Source: an uncultured Bacteroidales bacterium (GTDB taxonomy: Bacteria > Bacteroidota > Bacteroidia > Bacteroidales > Paludibacteraceae). Taken from it: a DNA stretch of 64,000 nt. How positions within the stretch are numbered: position 1 is the first letter of the stretch; the number at the start of each line of letters is the position of its first letter. Positions 14,905-25,600 of this stretch are shown one piece after another. Location of the stretch: assembly GCA_946411385.1 (NCBI GenBank), contig CAMKDV010000009.1:62001-126000 (forward strand), given 5' to 3'. The translations under genes and the position numbers were made by a program. Under the pieces are notes generated by a model, which worked only from the letters and a program-made list of their open reading frames with translations, was not told the DNA's origin and did not search any database.

Positions 14905-15417
14905 ATGGCTGAAGTAACAGGATTATCGTGGGGCGCTATCAAAGGATATTTCTCCAAGTATGGCGCAAACGGTGCAGAGGGTGCATGGACTAAACTCCCT
15001 AACATCGTTGAGGGCACTCTGGCCTTGAACACCGAGAAAGGTGACAAGATGGAGGCTCCTATCGAGGGTGGTCAAAACGAGTACGTACAGTACAAGAAGT
15101 CCACGTTCACGATGGAGTTCGAGATTCGTGCCGCTGTGGAAACGGGTGGATTGCGCGAGAAGCCGATCAAGGACATCGACGGTGTGGTTGACGGTGTATA
15201 TGCCTTCAAGTTCATCCCGGAAAGTGAGGGCAGTCGCGGTATCTACGTTAAGCGTTGTGCAGTCAGCGTTGAGGAAACCTACTCTTCGGAGGATGGTATC
15301 CGCTGGAAGTACACGTTGGACGTACTTGCATCGAGCGACACCACCAAGTCCTCTATCGAGTACGAGCACTACACCGACCCGACCGACGAATCTTCGTCAA
15401 GCGCACCTGCTGCGTAA
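14905..15417 (+). CDS. Major tail (tube) protein
   Basis: 170 residues. A beta-rich protein with LNTEKGDKMEAPIEGG and YKKSTFTMEFEIRAA blocks; the C-terminus is DESSSSAPAA, an acidic Ser tail like that of the decoration protein. Position between terminator and chaperone/tape-measure genes identifies it. A rho-independent terminator follows at once, a common way to keep tube protein expression above that of later genes. Confidence 0.8.
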   Translation: MAEVTGLSWGAIKGYFSKYGANGAEGAWTKLPNIVEGTLALNTEKGDKMEAPIEGGQNEYVQYKKSTFTMEFEIRAAVETGGLREKPIKDIDGVVDGVYAFKFIPESEGSRGIYVKRCAVSVEETYSSEDGIRWKYTLDVLASSDTTKSSIEYEHYTDPTDESSSSAPAA

Positions 15418-15427
15418 CTATCCGAGT

Positions 15428-15456
15428 AGGCGGAGTAACTGCCGCCTGCTCTTTTA
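15428..15456 (+). terminator. Terminator or attenuator after the major tail gene
   Basis: AGGCGG (15428-15433) pairs with CCGCCT (15442-15447), followed by GCTCTTTTAT. It ends one base before the tRNA gene, so read-through transcripts would carry the tRNA and the downstream tail genes. Confidence 0.7.
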
Positions 15457-15457
15457 T

Positions 15458-15530
15458 CGCGGGATGGAGGAGCGGTTAACTCATTGGGTCCATGTCCCAA
15501 AGAACGCAAGTTCGAATCTTGCTCCCGCAA
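15458..15530 (+). tRNA. Initiator-type tRNA-Met (CAT), phage-encoded
   Basis: 73 nt cloverleaf with acceptor, D, anticodon and T arms. It has the three hallmarks of bacterial initiator tRNA: an unpaired C1 x A72 at the acceptor end (CGCGGGA against TCCCGCA), A11:T24 in the D stem, and three G:C pairs next to the anticodon loop (TTGGG/CCCAA). T8, G18G19, TTC at 54-56, A58 and G15/C48 are conserved. The loop TCCATGT gives anticodon CAT but has C33 instead of the almost universal T33. CCA is not encoded. It lies between tail genes in the late operon. Confidence 0.85.
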
Positions 15531-15547
15531 CAATCATTTCAAATACA

Positions 15548-16291
15548 ATGGGTGCAAAAGTAAAGAAGATAGAGGAAGCGCCGAGAGATGTAAATGCAGA
15601 CATAACTAACGCGCTGCTTGAAATGCCCACTTACTACAACGTTCGTGGGCAAATTTTTTATGTCTATCCTCCGTCGCTCGGCGTGCAGTTGCTCATCGGT
15701 GAGAGAATGAAGAAGTACAAGTTCTACGAGAACACGGAGAAAGCCGGTACAATAGGACTATTCAAGACGTTCAAAGAGCACAAGGAGGCTATGGTGTCAA
15801 TCCTGGCACTCTGCTCATTTGAGAACCGCAAGGATGCGACCAAGCAACACCTGCTCGCCGAAAGGGAAAAAGCATTGGAGAATATAGACCCGAAAGAGGG
15901 GCTTGCACTCGTTACGCGCATACTCAACTACGCCAGCGAGGTGCAGACGTTCATCAAGCACTTTGAGATAGACAAGGAGCAGAAACAGAAAAAACGCGTC
16001 TTTGAGTTAAAGAACAAGGATAGCAGTTCAATCACATTCGGCGGCAAAAGTGTATGGGGAGCGGTGGTTGACTCGGTTTGCGAGCGGTACGGATGGACTG
16101 TTGAATATGCGCTTTGGGGCGTGTCCTCCACCAACCTGAACATGCTCACGGCCGACGCGGTAACAAGCGTATTCCTTACTGACAAAGAGCGTAAGAAACT
16201 CCACCTGCCTGCCAACGGTAGAGTTATCAAGGCGGATGATCCGCAGAACGAAGCATTGGTTGAAGCATTCATAAAGAAAATCAAGATATGA
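15548..16291 (+). CDS. Probable tail assembly chaperone
   Basis: 247 residues from the ATG at 15548; the same frame is open further upstream, but only by reading across the tRNA. Helical and charged, with a C-terminal half (SSITFGGKSVWGAVVDSVCERYGWTVEYALWG) that resembles chaperone-like proteins preceding tape measures. It overlaps the tape-measure gene by ATGA. I see no obvious slippery site for the frameshift that many phages use here. Confidence 0.6.
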   Translation: MGAKVKKIEEAPRDVNADITNALLEMPTYYNVRGQIFYVYPPSLGVQLLIGERMKKYKFYENTEKAGTIGLFKTFKEHKEAMVSILALCSFENRKDATKQHLLAEREKALENIDPKEGLALVTRILNYASEVQTFIKHFEIDKEQKQKKRVFELKNKDSSSITFGGKSVWGAVVDSVCERYGWTVEYALWGVSSTNLNMLTADAVTSVFLTDKERKKLHLPANGRVIKADDPQNEALVEAFIKKIKI

Positions 16292-19200
16292 ATTTAGATA
16301 TTATCGGTACTTGCGATTTCACCGACGTTAACAAGGAGATTGAGTCAGTAACCCAAAAGATTGAGGGGATAGAAAAGGCTCTCTCTGACCTCAATTACGA
16401 AGAGTTAGGCAACAAGTTGTCTGATGCTTTGGATGTTGACATTGATGCGTCTAATATATCCGATTTGACGAGCGGCTACAAGGAACTTGAGAACAACCTA
16501 ACCGACCTTCAGGCGGTGAGTGAAAAGTATTCCGAAGCCGTATCATCATACACTACCCTAACAGAAGATTTGCTGCACAAGCAGGCTGCTCTTAATGAGG
16601 AGTTTGCCCGTGCTGCATCCGTGCAGGATGGCGATACGATGGTTAAGTGCAGTCAAGAGTTGCAGGATTTAGAGGAGGCGACGCAGAATGCTTTCGACAA
16701 GATGGAGGAATACTCATCACTTCAAGATGAGGTACAGGCGAAGATTGCAGCCACTACCGAACGTCTTGCACAAATGAAGAGTGCTGCATCGTCTGATAGC
16801 GCCATAACCGTGACTGTGCAAGACAACGGTGTTGCCGGTGTTACGCAAAACCTTCAGGAGTTGAGTGTAGGGTTAGAGGATTTACGCACAAAGATAGCAA
16901 GCGCGAAAGATGGGACAACAATAGACCTATCCGGCGCAAGTGAACAATTGAACAAGATTGGTGATGCGTTGCGTAACGTTGCACCGAGTGCGCAAGAGGC
17001 AGGTCAGTCAATGTCGGAACTCGAAACGCTGATAAACTCTGCACAAGGCATGTACAAGCAGTTGCAAGACGCACTTGCAAACTTGCAGGTAGGCGACACC
17101 AGCCAAATAACTCAATACGGGCAGGAGTTGGAAACACTCAAGAATGTCATTGATCAGATTAACCTGTTAGCCAACGACTCTATCCTCGTTAAGGGTATAA
17201 CAGACATCAGCGCATCTGTGCCAAAAGGAGAAGGATATGGCGTACTTGAAAACAACCCGGATGTAAAATTCGAGATCGGCAATACGCCCGACCAAATGCC
17301 ATACAATGCAGAGCAGATCAACGAAACGAATGCAGCGCAGGAAACCGCACTTGAACAATGGCAGAGGATGAAAGATGCCATTCAGGCATCACGCGAAGAG
17401 TACGAAAGGTTCAAGGAGTATGAGGTCACAGGTGAAGATGATTCAGCGCAAAGGCTTGCGAATAACAATGACATGCTTGATAGCATTCAAGCACACCAAG
17501 AGGCTACTTCCAAGGAATATGAGAAAACCATTGATGTATTTAGGGCAATAGAGGGGCAGATTAAGGCGCTTGAAGATAAAAACAAGGATCTGCAAGCGGA
17601 GTGTGCGAGATTAAAAGAAGCCGGAATCACTGCCGGAGATGAGGTTATGGCAATGGGTGGCGAAAATGGGCAAGCAGTAGCCGCCCTGATGAAAAGCCCT
17701 CTCCCTGCCATTGAGCAATCAATAAGTGATAACGATGCAGCCATAAAGAGCCTTACTGACACCCTTTTGGAAATTGCCAAACGCAGGCAGGAGATTGAGA
17801 AAGAGAGCCAGGTACTTGGCGAGAAAGCAGATGACATAAAACGCGAGAGTGCCGACATCCGAATAGCCTTAAAAAACGCAAGCGCTGCCCCAAAAGAAGC
17901 AGATGCAGCAGCAGAGCAGACCGTAGAGCCAACAGTTGAGCGGTTCGGCAAACTGAAGGAAACGATGGCGGAACTCGGTGGCGGGTTCGGGCAGGTTTTG
18001 GGTGGCTTTAAGAAACTCAAGAGCGGTGGCGCTGGCGCGGTGCAGGGCATTGAGATGATCACAGCCGGATTCAAGCAGATGGGTGCGGCGTTCCTTGCTA
18101 ACCCCATCGGTGCAGTAATTGCGCTTATCGTTGTGGCATTCAAGCAGCTCGTAGATGCGTTCAAGCGCAACGAGGACGCTATGGGGGCTCTCCGTGCCGT
18201 GGCTGCACCGTTCAAGGCTGTTTGGCAGAGCATACAACGTTTGTTCGATGACATAGTAAAGACCATCACGAAAGTCATCAATAACTTCCGCGAAACGGCA
18301 GGCGCGTCAAAATTCTTTCAGGCATCACTTACTCCTATTGCGAATCTAATAGCCAAACTGCGCACCGGGCTGGCTATATTAGGCACGCTATTGGTTGACA
18401 TATCGAAAGCCATCCGCGTTGTGGTAAACGGATTTGTAGCGTTCAAGAACTCAATCGCGAATCTGATTGCAGGCACACGGTTCGGGCAATGGGTACAAGG
18501 CATCAAGGATAGCATACAAGATCTGTTCAACTCCTTCTTCTCATGGGTAGAACGGCTTGCAAACTCAAAATTGGGTAAGAAACTCGGATTGGATGAGTTG
18601 TACAATCAGATAAAGGAGATAAGAGGTGCGCAGGATGAGTTGTCCGAAAAGAACAAAGAGATTTCCGACCGCGAGCTGGCTTTAAGCAAGCGTAAGCGCG
18701 AAAGTATGGTGAAAGAGGCTGAACTCCAAGCGGAGATAGCCAAACTCAACAAACAGTATCAGGACGCTGCCGGCGACACCAAAAAGCAGGCGGAGATAGC
18801 CAAACAGATCACCGAGAAAGAAAAGGCGATAAAGAAAGAGAACCTCGACATTGCCAAAGAGGAATATGAACTTATCAAGATGCGTAACTCGCTCATCCAA
18901 GCTACACCATCGCAGAAAGATGAAGAGGCGCGCGCACAGGCAGACGTTATACGCAAGCAGTCAGAGTATGACAATACCATGTCATCGCAGGAGTCCGGCA
19001 TCAAACGCCGCTCAAAGAATGAGGAGTTCCAGGAGAACAAGCGTCAGTTGGAAGCCGAACGTGACCAGCGTCTTGAGGCGTTCAAGCAGCAGAAGATTGA
19101 CGCGCGTGACAACCGGGACGAGTTGCAACGCATAGATGATGAGGAGTTCAAGTACAAGCAGGAAATCCAAAAGAAGATTCTTGCTCTCCAGTTGCAATAC

Positions 19201-21726
19201 CATAAGATACAGCAGAGTGAGTACGATACACATCTTGCCAAACTTGTTTCCGAGGAGGAAACGCACCGCAAGCAGGTTGCCAGCGGTAACTATGACTATT
19301 TCAAGAACGCACGCCGCTCGCTTGAATATGGCGTGACGCAGCAGGGCAAACAAGAGACGCACAACATGGAAATCTCCGCCCTGCAGACGCAGCTGAAATA
19401 CGAAAAGGACACCGGCAAGCAGTTGGAGATACAGGAGCAGATACGAAAAAAGAACCTCGATTGGACTATCCAGCAGATTGAGTTGGAAAAGAAAAAGAAG
19501 ATCCTTGAGGTATATAAGGACGAGGGGTTGCGTCAGTACGAGAAAGGCACGCTCAACGATGTGGCTGGTGTTACCACCGAGTACGATGCTCGTATCGCAC
19601 AAGCAACGCAGAAATCCGAGACCGAAGACACGCGGGAACGCCTGCAAACACAGTTATCCAACTTCGAGCACTATATGCAAGAGCGTCTGCGTATAGTTAA
19701 CGAGTACAACCAAAAGGTTGCAAGCGTCCGCAATGACATGAACCTGTCGCCCGGTCAGCAGCAGGAGCAGATAGCACTCGCCGATGAGACAAAGAACAAC
19801 CAGATGGCTCGTCTCAATCAACAGTTCAGCGGTGTTACTGATGAACAAAAGGCATTGGTGGAGCAGATCGTCCAACTGCGTACCAACGTGACTATGGGGG
19901 CGCTGCAAGAGGCTGATAACCTTTATAGCCAACTAATCAAGGAACTCAAAGACTCCATCGCCGAGATTGATGCCGAGATAAATGCCGACAAGCTTGCTAT
20001 CAAAGATCTTAACACGCAAGAATCAGATATTGACAGCCAACTTGAAAGGGGAACAAAGACCGTCTATGACGAGGACGGAAACGCCCAAGAGGTTACATTG
20101 ACAGAAGACGAACGCAATGTATTGTTACAGCAACGCAATGAGATTGTAGCTGCTCGTCTGGAGCTGGAGAATGAGATCAACGCCGCTTTGATGGCTCGCC
20201 AAGAACAGGATGATGTCCTGCAACAGACAGAGACCGCAAAGGCGGAGGTGGCACAGCAGAAACTTGACCAAGCGGCAAGAACGGATGCTCTGAAGGTGGC
20301 AAGCTGGGGAGCGGCATCCAAGTCAATGGATGCGGTAAGCAAGTCAGCCAACGCCATACAGAACATCTTCGGCGGTCGTATGTCTGCATCCGCAAAGAAG
20401 ACCGTAGCGGCCATTGCCGGTATAGCCGATGCTACCAAACAGGGAATAGACGGACTGGCTCCTCTTGCGCAGAAACTCGGCAAGATGTTTGAGAAAACCG
20501 CCGAGCAAGGTGCAACGGCAGCAGCAGCAACAGCCACGAGCAATACAGGAGCGCAAGCGACTATGGTTGGCACATCGGTTGTGAGTGCAGCAACGGTTGA
20601 GACTGTATCGACTACGACCACAACTGCTATCAAAGCCGTAGAGAGTGCATCAGTTATTCTTGCAATCATCAGCGTGGCGATACAGGTTATACAAGCCATC
20701 GTAGAGGCTCTGCGTCAGGTCATCAAGACCGATGCGGAGGTTATACAGGAGAGCATAGACAAGCACAAAGAGAACGTCGAAGAACTCAAATACCAGAACG
20801 AGCAGTTGAAACGTTCGTACAAGGATGAGGTAGGCGTGGAGTATTACGAGCACATGACCGCTGCCGTGAAAGATTCGCGCCGTGCTATTGATGAGCAGAA
20901 AAAAGCCGTAGAGGATGCCCGTAAGCTGTATGAAATGCAGAAGGACAAGCACGGTGAAGACAGCGACAAAGCCAAGGATGCACGCGACCAGTACCGCGAA
21001 CTGCAGGGCGAGTTGAACGAAATGGAGGATGATTATAGCGACGAGATGAAAGATCTTTTCGACACGTTGCTGACAACCGACCTGCATAGTTTTTCAGCCA
21101 GCCTCGCCGACAGCCTTGTAGAGGGATTTGAGAACGGGAAAGACGGCATAGAGCAGAGTTGGGACGATATGCTTGACAACCTCCTGCGTGATATGATGAA
21201 GCAACAGTTGGCACTCGCGCTCGAAAAGCAGTTTGAAGATGTGTTCAAGCACATGAATGACCTTGTTGCCGATGATGGCAAGTTATCCATGCAGGATATA
21301 GCCGCCATCCAAGCCGAGATGGAAGTGGCAGGAGAGGGGGCAAAGCAGATCGCAGAGGGCTTTTATGACATGATGGATAGCATGAACCTCCTGCAAGATG
21401 CCGATGTAGAGGCGGACAAAGGCGGATTCCAATCCATGTCGCAGGACACGGCTGACGAACTGAATGCCAGGTTTACCGCCTTGCAGATCGAGGGAGCGAA
21501 CGTTGTCGAGTCCACCAATGCCATGCTTGAAACAATAGCGATCATGCAAGGTAACTCCGACAGGCAGGTTGCACTCCTGCAGAGCATAGAGACCTACCAG
21601 CTGTCAGCCTACCAACAGGCAGAGGAGCGCATCGACGTTATCCGCGCTATCCGCGATAACATTGAGTTGATCGTTACGAACACCAACCGACTGAGCGCAA
21701 TCGAGCAAAACACCAGCAGATTATGA
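16288..21726 (+). CDS. Tape measure protein
   Basis: 1812 residues, almost wholly helical coiled coil. Two hydrophobic, membrane-like segments lie near residues 595-640 (FLANPIGAVIALIVVAFKQLV) and 1450-1480 (ASVILAIISVAIQVIQAIVEAL), with small-residue stretches of Ala and Thr. Length sets the tail length; at about 0.15 nm per residue a long, flexible siphovirus tail of roughly 250-270 nm is expected. The two hydrophobic regions would insert into the cell envelope at DNA entry. Confidence 0.92.
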   Translation: MNLDIIGTCDFTDVNKEIESVTQKIEGIEKALSDLNYEELGNKLSDALDVDIDASNISDLTSGYKELENNLTDLQAVSEKYSEAVSSYTTLTEDLLHKQAALNEEFARAASVQDGDTMVKCSQELQDLEEATQNAFDKMEEYSSLQDEVQAKIAATTERLAQMKSAASSDSAITVTVQDNGVAGVTQNLQELSVGLEDLRTKIASAKDGTTIDLSGASEQLNKIGDALRNVAPSAQEAGQSMSELETLINSAQGMYKQLQDALANLQVGDTSQITQYGQELETLKNVIDQINLLANDSILVKGITDISASVPKGEGYGVLENNPDVKFEIGNTPDQMPYNAEQINETNAAQETALEQWQRMKDAIQASREEYERFKEYEVTGEDDSAQRLANNNDMLDSIQAHQEATSKEYEKTIDVFRAIEGQIKALEDKNKDLQAECARLKEAGITAGDEVMAMGGENGQAVAALMKSPLPAIEQSISDNDAAIKSLTDTLLEIAKRRQEIEKESQVLGEKADDIKRESADIRIALKNASAAPKEADAAAEQTVEPTVERFGKLKETMAELGGGFGQVLGGFKKLKSGGAGAVQGIEMITAGFKQMGAAFLANPIGAVIALIVVAFKQLVDAFKRNEDAMGALRAVAAPFKAVWQSIQRLFDDIVKTITKVINNFRETAGASKFFQASLTPIANLIAKLRTGLAILGTLLVDISKAIRVVVNGFVAFKNSIANLIAGTRFGQWVQGIKDSIQDLFNSFFSWVERLANSKLGKKLGLDELYNQIKEIRGAQDELSEKNKEISDRELALSKRKRESMVKEAELQAEIAKLNKQYQDAAGDTKKQAEIAKQITEKEKAIKKENLDIAKEEYELIKMRNSLIQATPSQKDEEARAQADVIRKQSEYDNTMSSQESGIKRRSKNEEFQENKRQLEAERDQRLEAFKQQKIDARDNRDELQRIDDEEFKYKQEIQKKILALQLQYHKIQQSEYDTHLAKLVSEEETHRKQVASGNYDYFKNARRSLEYGVTQQGKQETHNMEISALQTQLKYEKDTGKQLEIQEQIRKKNLDWTIQQIELEKKKKILEVYKDEGLRQYEKGTLNDVAGVTTEYDARIAQATQKSETEDTRERLQTQLSNFEHYMQERLRIVNEYNQKVASVRNDMNLSPGQQQEQIALADETKNNQMARLNQQFSGVTDEQKALVEQIVQLRTNVTMGALQEADNLYSQLIKELKDSIAEIDAEINADKLAIKDLNTQESDIDSQLERGTKTVYDEDGNAQEVTLTEDERNVLLQQRNEIVAARLELENEINAALMARQEQDDVLQQTETAKAEVAQQKLDQAARTDALKVASWGAASKSMDAVSKSANAIQNIFGGRMSASAKKTVAAIAGIADATKQGIDGLAPLAQKLGKMFEKTAEQGATAAAATATSNTGAQATMVGTSVVSAATVETVSTTTTTAIKAVESASVILAIISVAIQVIQAIVEALRQVIKTDAEVIQESIDKHKENVEELKYQNEQLKRSYKDEVGVEYYEHMTAAVKDSRRAIDEQKKAVEDARKLYEMQKDKHGEDSDKAKDARDQYRELQGELNEMEDDYSDEMKDLFDTLLTTDLHSFSASLADSLVEGFENGKDGIEQSWDDMLDNLLRDMMKQQLALALEKQFEDVFKHMNDLVADDGKLSMQDIAAIQAEMEVAGEGAKQIAEGFYDMMDSMNLLQDADVEADKGGFQSMSQDTADELNARFTALQIEGANVVESTNAMLETIAIMQGNSDRQVALLQSIETYQLSAYQQAEERIDVIRAIRDNIELIVTNTNRLSAIEQNTSRL

Positions 21727-22190
21727 CACAAGAGCAATTTACAGCCTGCAAGAGCAACTTTCTTGCCACGTATGGGGAAATCCTTTGCGAAGACAGTTTG
21801 TCGGCTATTGAAAAAGCCAATACGCCGCAGGCGTTTATCATGCTGCTGCATGAGTTTGCAACGTTCCTGCGCTACAAGGTTCTGCCTTCTGCAGAATGGG
21901 CACGGAAATGGTTCGGCAGTGATGTCGAGACGCTGAACGAGTGCGGTGTGTATCTTGACCAGACACTCGCTTTGGAAGACCCGCAATGCCAATCGCTTGT
22001 ACTGCTCGGCACGTCAGACGTTATGGTTACGCTTAACAAAGGCGTACACAACATAACGCTGCAAGACGAAAGCAACGTGCGACTGATAGTGTTCGGAGTG
22101 GCGCGCTGCACCGTCCGGGAGAAAGGAAAGGGACACGCAACCGAGGTTTACTGCGAGAACCCGAAAGACATAAAGATTCATAAAATATAG
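21723..22190 (+). CDS. Hypothetical tail-associated protein
   Basis: 155 residues, overlapping the tape-measure stop by ATGA. Helical first half (EEQFTACKSNFLATYGEIL-like) and a C-terminal beta half with short repeats (SLVLLGTSDVMVTLNKGVHNITLQ) suggesting a small beta-helix or jelly roll. Its place between tape measure and distal tail protein implies a tail role. No family recognised. Confidence 0.65.
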   Translation: MTQEQFTACKSNFLATYGEILCEDSLSAIEKANTPQAFIMLLHEFATFLRYKVLPSAEWARKWFGSDVETLNECGVYLDQTLALEDPQCQSLVLLGTSDVMVTLNKGVHNITLQDESNVRLIVFGVARCTVREKGKGHATEVYCENPKDIKIHKI

Positions 22191-22195
22191 CGACT

Positions 22196-22651
22196 ATGGC
22201 AAATCCAACGATGAAACTTAACGGCAGGGATATATCCTACTATAATCTCACGTACATGGAGGGTACTATCGCTGCCATACTCAAGCCTTCACCATACAAA
22301 AAGTTAGTTACCAACGAAAGCTCGTTCATTCACGGCACTCGGGCGATAACCACACCGTCCAGCAGGAGAAAGGACAAGCAAGACCTGTCGCTTACTTTCT
22401 TTCTGCAAGCAGCATCCATGTCCGCACTGCAAACCAAGTTGCAGACATTGGAGCAGACGTTGATTAACGGGGAGAGTGCGAACAGCTCCTATACAGGTGT
22501 CAACACAATCACACTTGCCGATTATGGGATATGCCTGCGCCTTGTGTTCCTGCAAATATCCAAGGTTACGCCGTGGTTTCCAAATGGCAGAGCGGTCATA
22601 CAGATCAAGTTCACAGAGCCAAACCCGAACAATCGGAGCGTGCCAAGTTGA
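22196..22651 (+). CDS. Probable distal tail protein
   Basis: 151 residues. It begins with KLNGRDISYYNLTYMEGTI and has the KKLVTNESSFIHGTR and RKDKQDLSLTFFLQ blocks typical of a Dit-like N-terminal domain, which forms the ring at the tail tip. It is followed directly by the large tail-tip gene. Confidence 0.65.
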   Translation: MANPTMKLNGRDISYYNLTYMEGTIAAILKPSPYKKLVTNESSFIHGTRAITTPSSRRKDKQDLSLTFFLQAASMSALQTKLQTLEQTLINGESANSSYTGVNTITLADYGICLRLVFLQISKVTPWFPNGRAVIQIKFTEPNPNNRSVPS

Positions 22652-22681
22652 TTGGTGGTATAACAGACAAACACATCACTT

Positions 22682-25600
22682 ATGATAACAGCAATAGAAA
22701 ACATTGAGATTTTCGACCCTGCCGGAGGTAGCCTCGGTCTTTTCCCTGTAACCGACAAGTGCGAGCGTTCGGCAAAGTTGATGGGAGAGGATTACGTCAA
22801 ACTTTCGTTCAACATGACGCAGCGGGTAATATTCGCGGCGTTCTCGTATATCATTTATGACGGTCAATACTTCTTCCTCAAAGAGGTGTACCGCCCCACC
22901 CCTCAAGGATCACACTACCAATACGAGTTCAAGTTCAGCAGCATAGCCAATATGCTGTCAAAGAGCCTTTTCTTCCGTTACTATCAGATACCTGAAGGCA
23001 ACGGCTACCGCGATGTGCAGCCGGAGCCTAACTTCGACATGAACGGCTCGATTGACGAACTGGCGACTATTGCTATACGCTCTATCCAAGGAGCAGCCAC
23101 GCGTGTGCCGAAGTTCAACGGCAGCACAAACAAGTACGCACAACTGATTGCCGGCATACAGAAAGGCGAGATACTGACCGACACCCGGTTGAACACATAC
23201 AGCTTTGAGAGCAATTACATAGCCGATGCGCTTACGATGATTGCCGAGTCTTACGACACCGAGTGGTGGATCAAAGAGGACGGCAATACATTGCACCTCC
23301 AACTGTGCAAGTGCGAGAAGAAAGTAACGGTCAACAATCAGACCGTGCTTGAAACGCCTGTTGAGTTGTCGGACATAGAAACATATCACCCAAACGGATT
23401 GCACGCATACACCAGCAACGGATTAAAGTCATGCGAGTATGCCCAGGAATGGAGCAACATACCGCAACACATACTGCCGTATGGATCGGAGAGGAACATC
23501 GTCCGCAAACAGGCTCTTGACAACTTGAACGACAAGGATGTATATGTGTCTTACGGCAAACGCCTCCGACTTTCTCCGAACACGACCTATACCGTCAAGG
23601 ACAAAAACGGCAATAACGTCAGTCTGATAACTGACTCTCTCGGTGCTGTCAACAATGACGGAGTGACATCCGGCATAGAGAAGACGGAGATATTCGACGA
23701 CATCTATCCGCAGGGGCACTTCATAGTGACGGCAGTCGAGCAGAACAACAGCGGCATATTCACGATAACGGCGCAGGCAGTCAAGCCTAATGCCGATGGA
23801 ACACCGATGAAGGACGGCAATGATTACGTGCTGTACAGTGCAACCGAAGCCGTAACCTATCACATCCTTCCCATAGAGAACAAAGAGCAGACCGAAGACC
23901 TCACCATCATCTTTGAGAGCGGTTATCTCAACGGTCGCGAGTTCGGCATCGCGCGCAAGCAAGAGCCTATCTATACGGGCAACACACTTACATCATGCGT
24001 GTTCAAGTGTCAGATTGTTCCTGATGCAGGCGATGACGATTCGCTGAAACTGCCGCAAGGGAACTTCATACCCAAAGTAGGTGACATGTTCGCCATCTTC
24101 AACATGGATATGCCGGATGGTTATGTTACGATGGCCGAGCAGCGGTTGGCACAGGCTACGTATGAGAAACTGCAGGAGTACCAGGCATCGCGTCCTGATG
24201 TCAAGTGCAAAGCCGACCCCGAATATTTCATGTCACAAGAGGTGAAGATTGGCAAGCGGTTCTCTGTATATTCCGAACTGTTCGGCACGTTGCAGTTCAC
24301 AGACGGTTCGACATACAGCATAAACGCGCAGGACACGCACACCCTTGCAGACATCGACCGCAACAACAGCACGGTATTCACCAGCCGTGTAACAGCCTTC
24401 TCCCACACGCTCACCAAGCCGGATGAAGTGCAGTTCACTCTTGCCAGCGGCACAGTGGCAGGCACACTCGCCGCGATGCAGGCGGCCATAGGAGAGCAGA
24501 CGAGTGACATCCGGGGATTAGAGCAGAAACAGATTAACCTGTCGATGCGCGGATGGCATGATGCCAACGAGATGAAGGACATGTTGCAGACACTTGTAGC
24601 GGAAATGATGCTTGTCGGGAACGAGAAGTATCAGTTTGCTTTCACAATGGGCATCCAATGCGAGGATTACGCCGTAGGAGAATCCGGCAATACTCGTGGG
24701 ATAGTATGCTTCAAAGAGTTGTACATCACAGCAGGTACAATCAAGCACACGCAAAAGCCTTATACCGACTACTCTAACGGTGGCGAGTGGACTGCGCCCG
24801 AGGTGCATTTAAGCCGCGACGCGAACAACGTTGTCCTTGATCCTGAAAAGGCGTACTACCTCTATGCCGTTTGTTCGGACGGAGTGGATAGGCTGAACAC
24901 CACCGACTTCAAGCTGATTGCGAAAGACGACAGCGTGAACGACCCTACGCAACGCGAGGAGTACACCAATCCAGAATACGTCAACTACATGCTGCTTGGC
25001 ATCTTGAGTTCGGAGTTTTTTGAGACGTTGAACGGTGTGTCAACAAGCAAACGTGTCTTCAACCGCAGCAACGGGTACACGCAGATTACAGGCGGTACGA
25101 TAACCACGGAGCAGATACAAGACCCCACCCGCTCACTCATCATCGACTTTGCGAGCAACCCGCCGAGGATAATAGCCAAGAACGGCGCGAAGATCATCGG
25201 CAATATCGAGTTTGAACTGGCGAACGATGCTAACTACCAGCAGACGTTGCAACGGTTGGGGCTGGTGGAAGAGTTTGCGGACAACCTCACCATCGGAGGG
25301 CGCAACCTGCTCCGGGACACCGCGTTCATCAAGAAAGGTGCAAATCTTGTCGGATGGGTATATGCCGGACCAAGCGGAGGTTCGATAAAGACGCATGCAG
25401 ATGAAAATGCGATAGATGATGGTGCTGTTAGGGTTGTGCTGGCTAATGGTGGTATTTTGCAGCTATCACATACAGGTGCAACAGGTGCGATAAAGGTAGG
25501 AGACATATATACGTTTTCAGCCCAAGTAAAGGCTGACGCAAGCAGAACGATGACGTTTAGCCCGTACGGCGGTCAAGGCTCTGCTTCTGTATCTGTCGGG

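Noticed and set aside
15041..15547. Upstream extension of the tail chaperone frame
   Set aside because: It is antiphase to the major tail gene and crosses the tRNA gene; the true start is the ATG at 15548.
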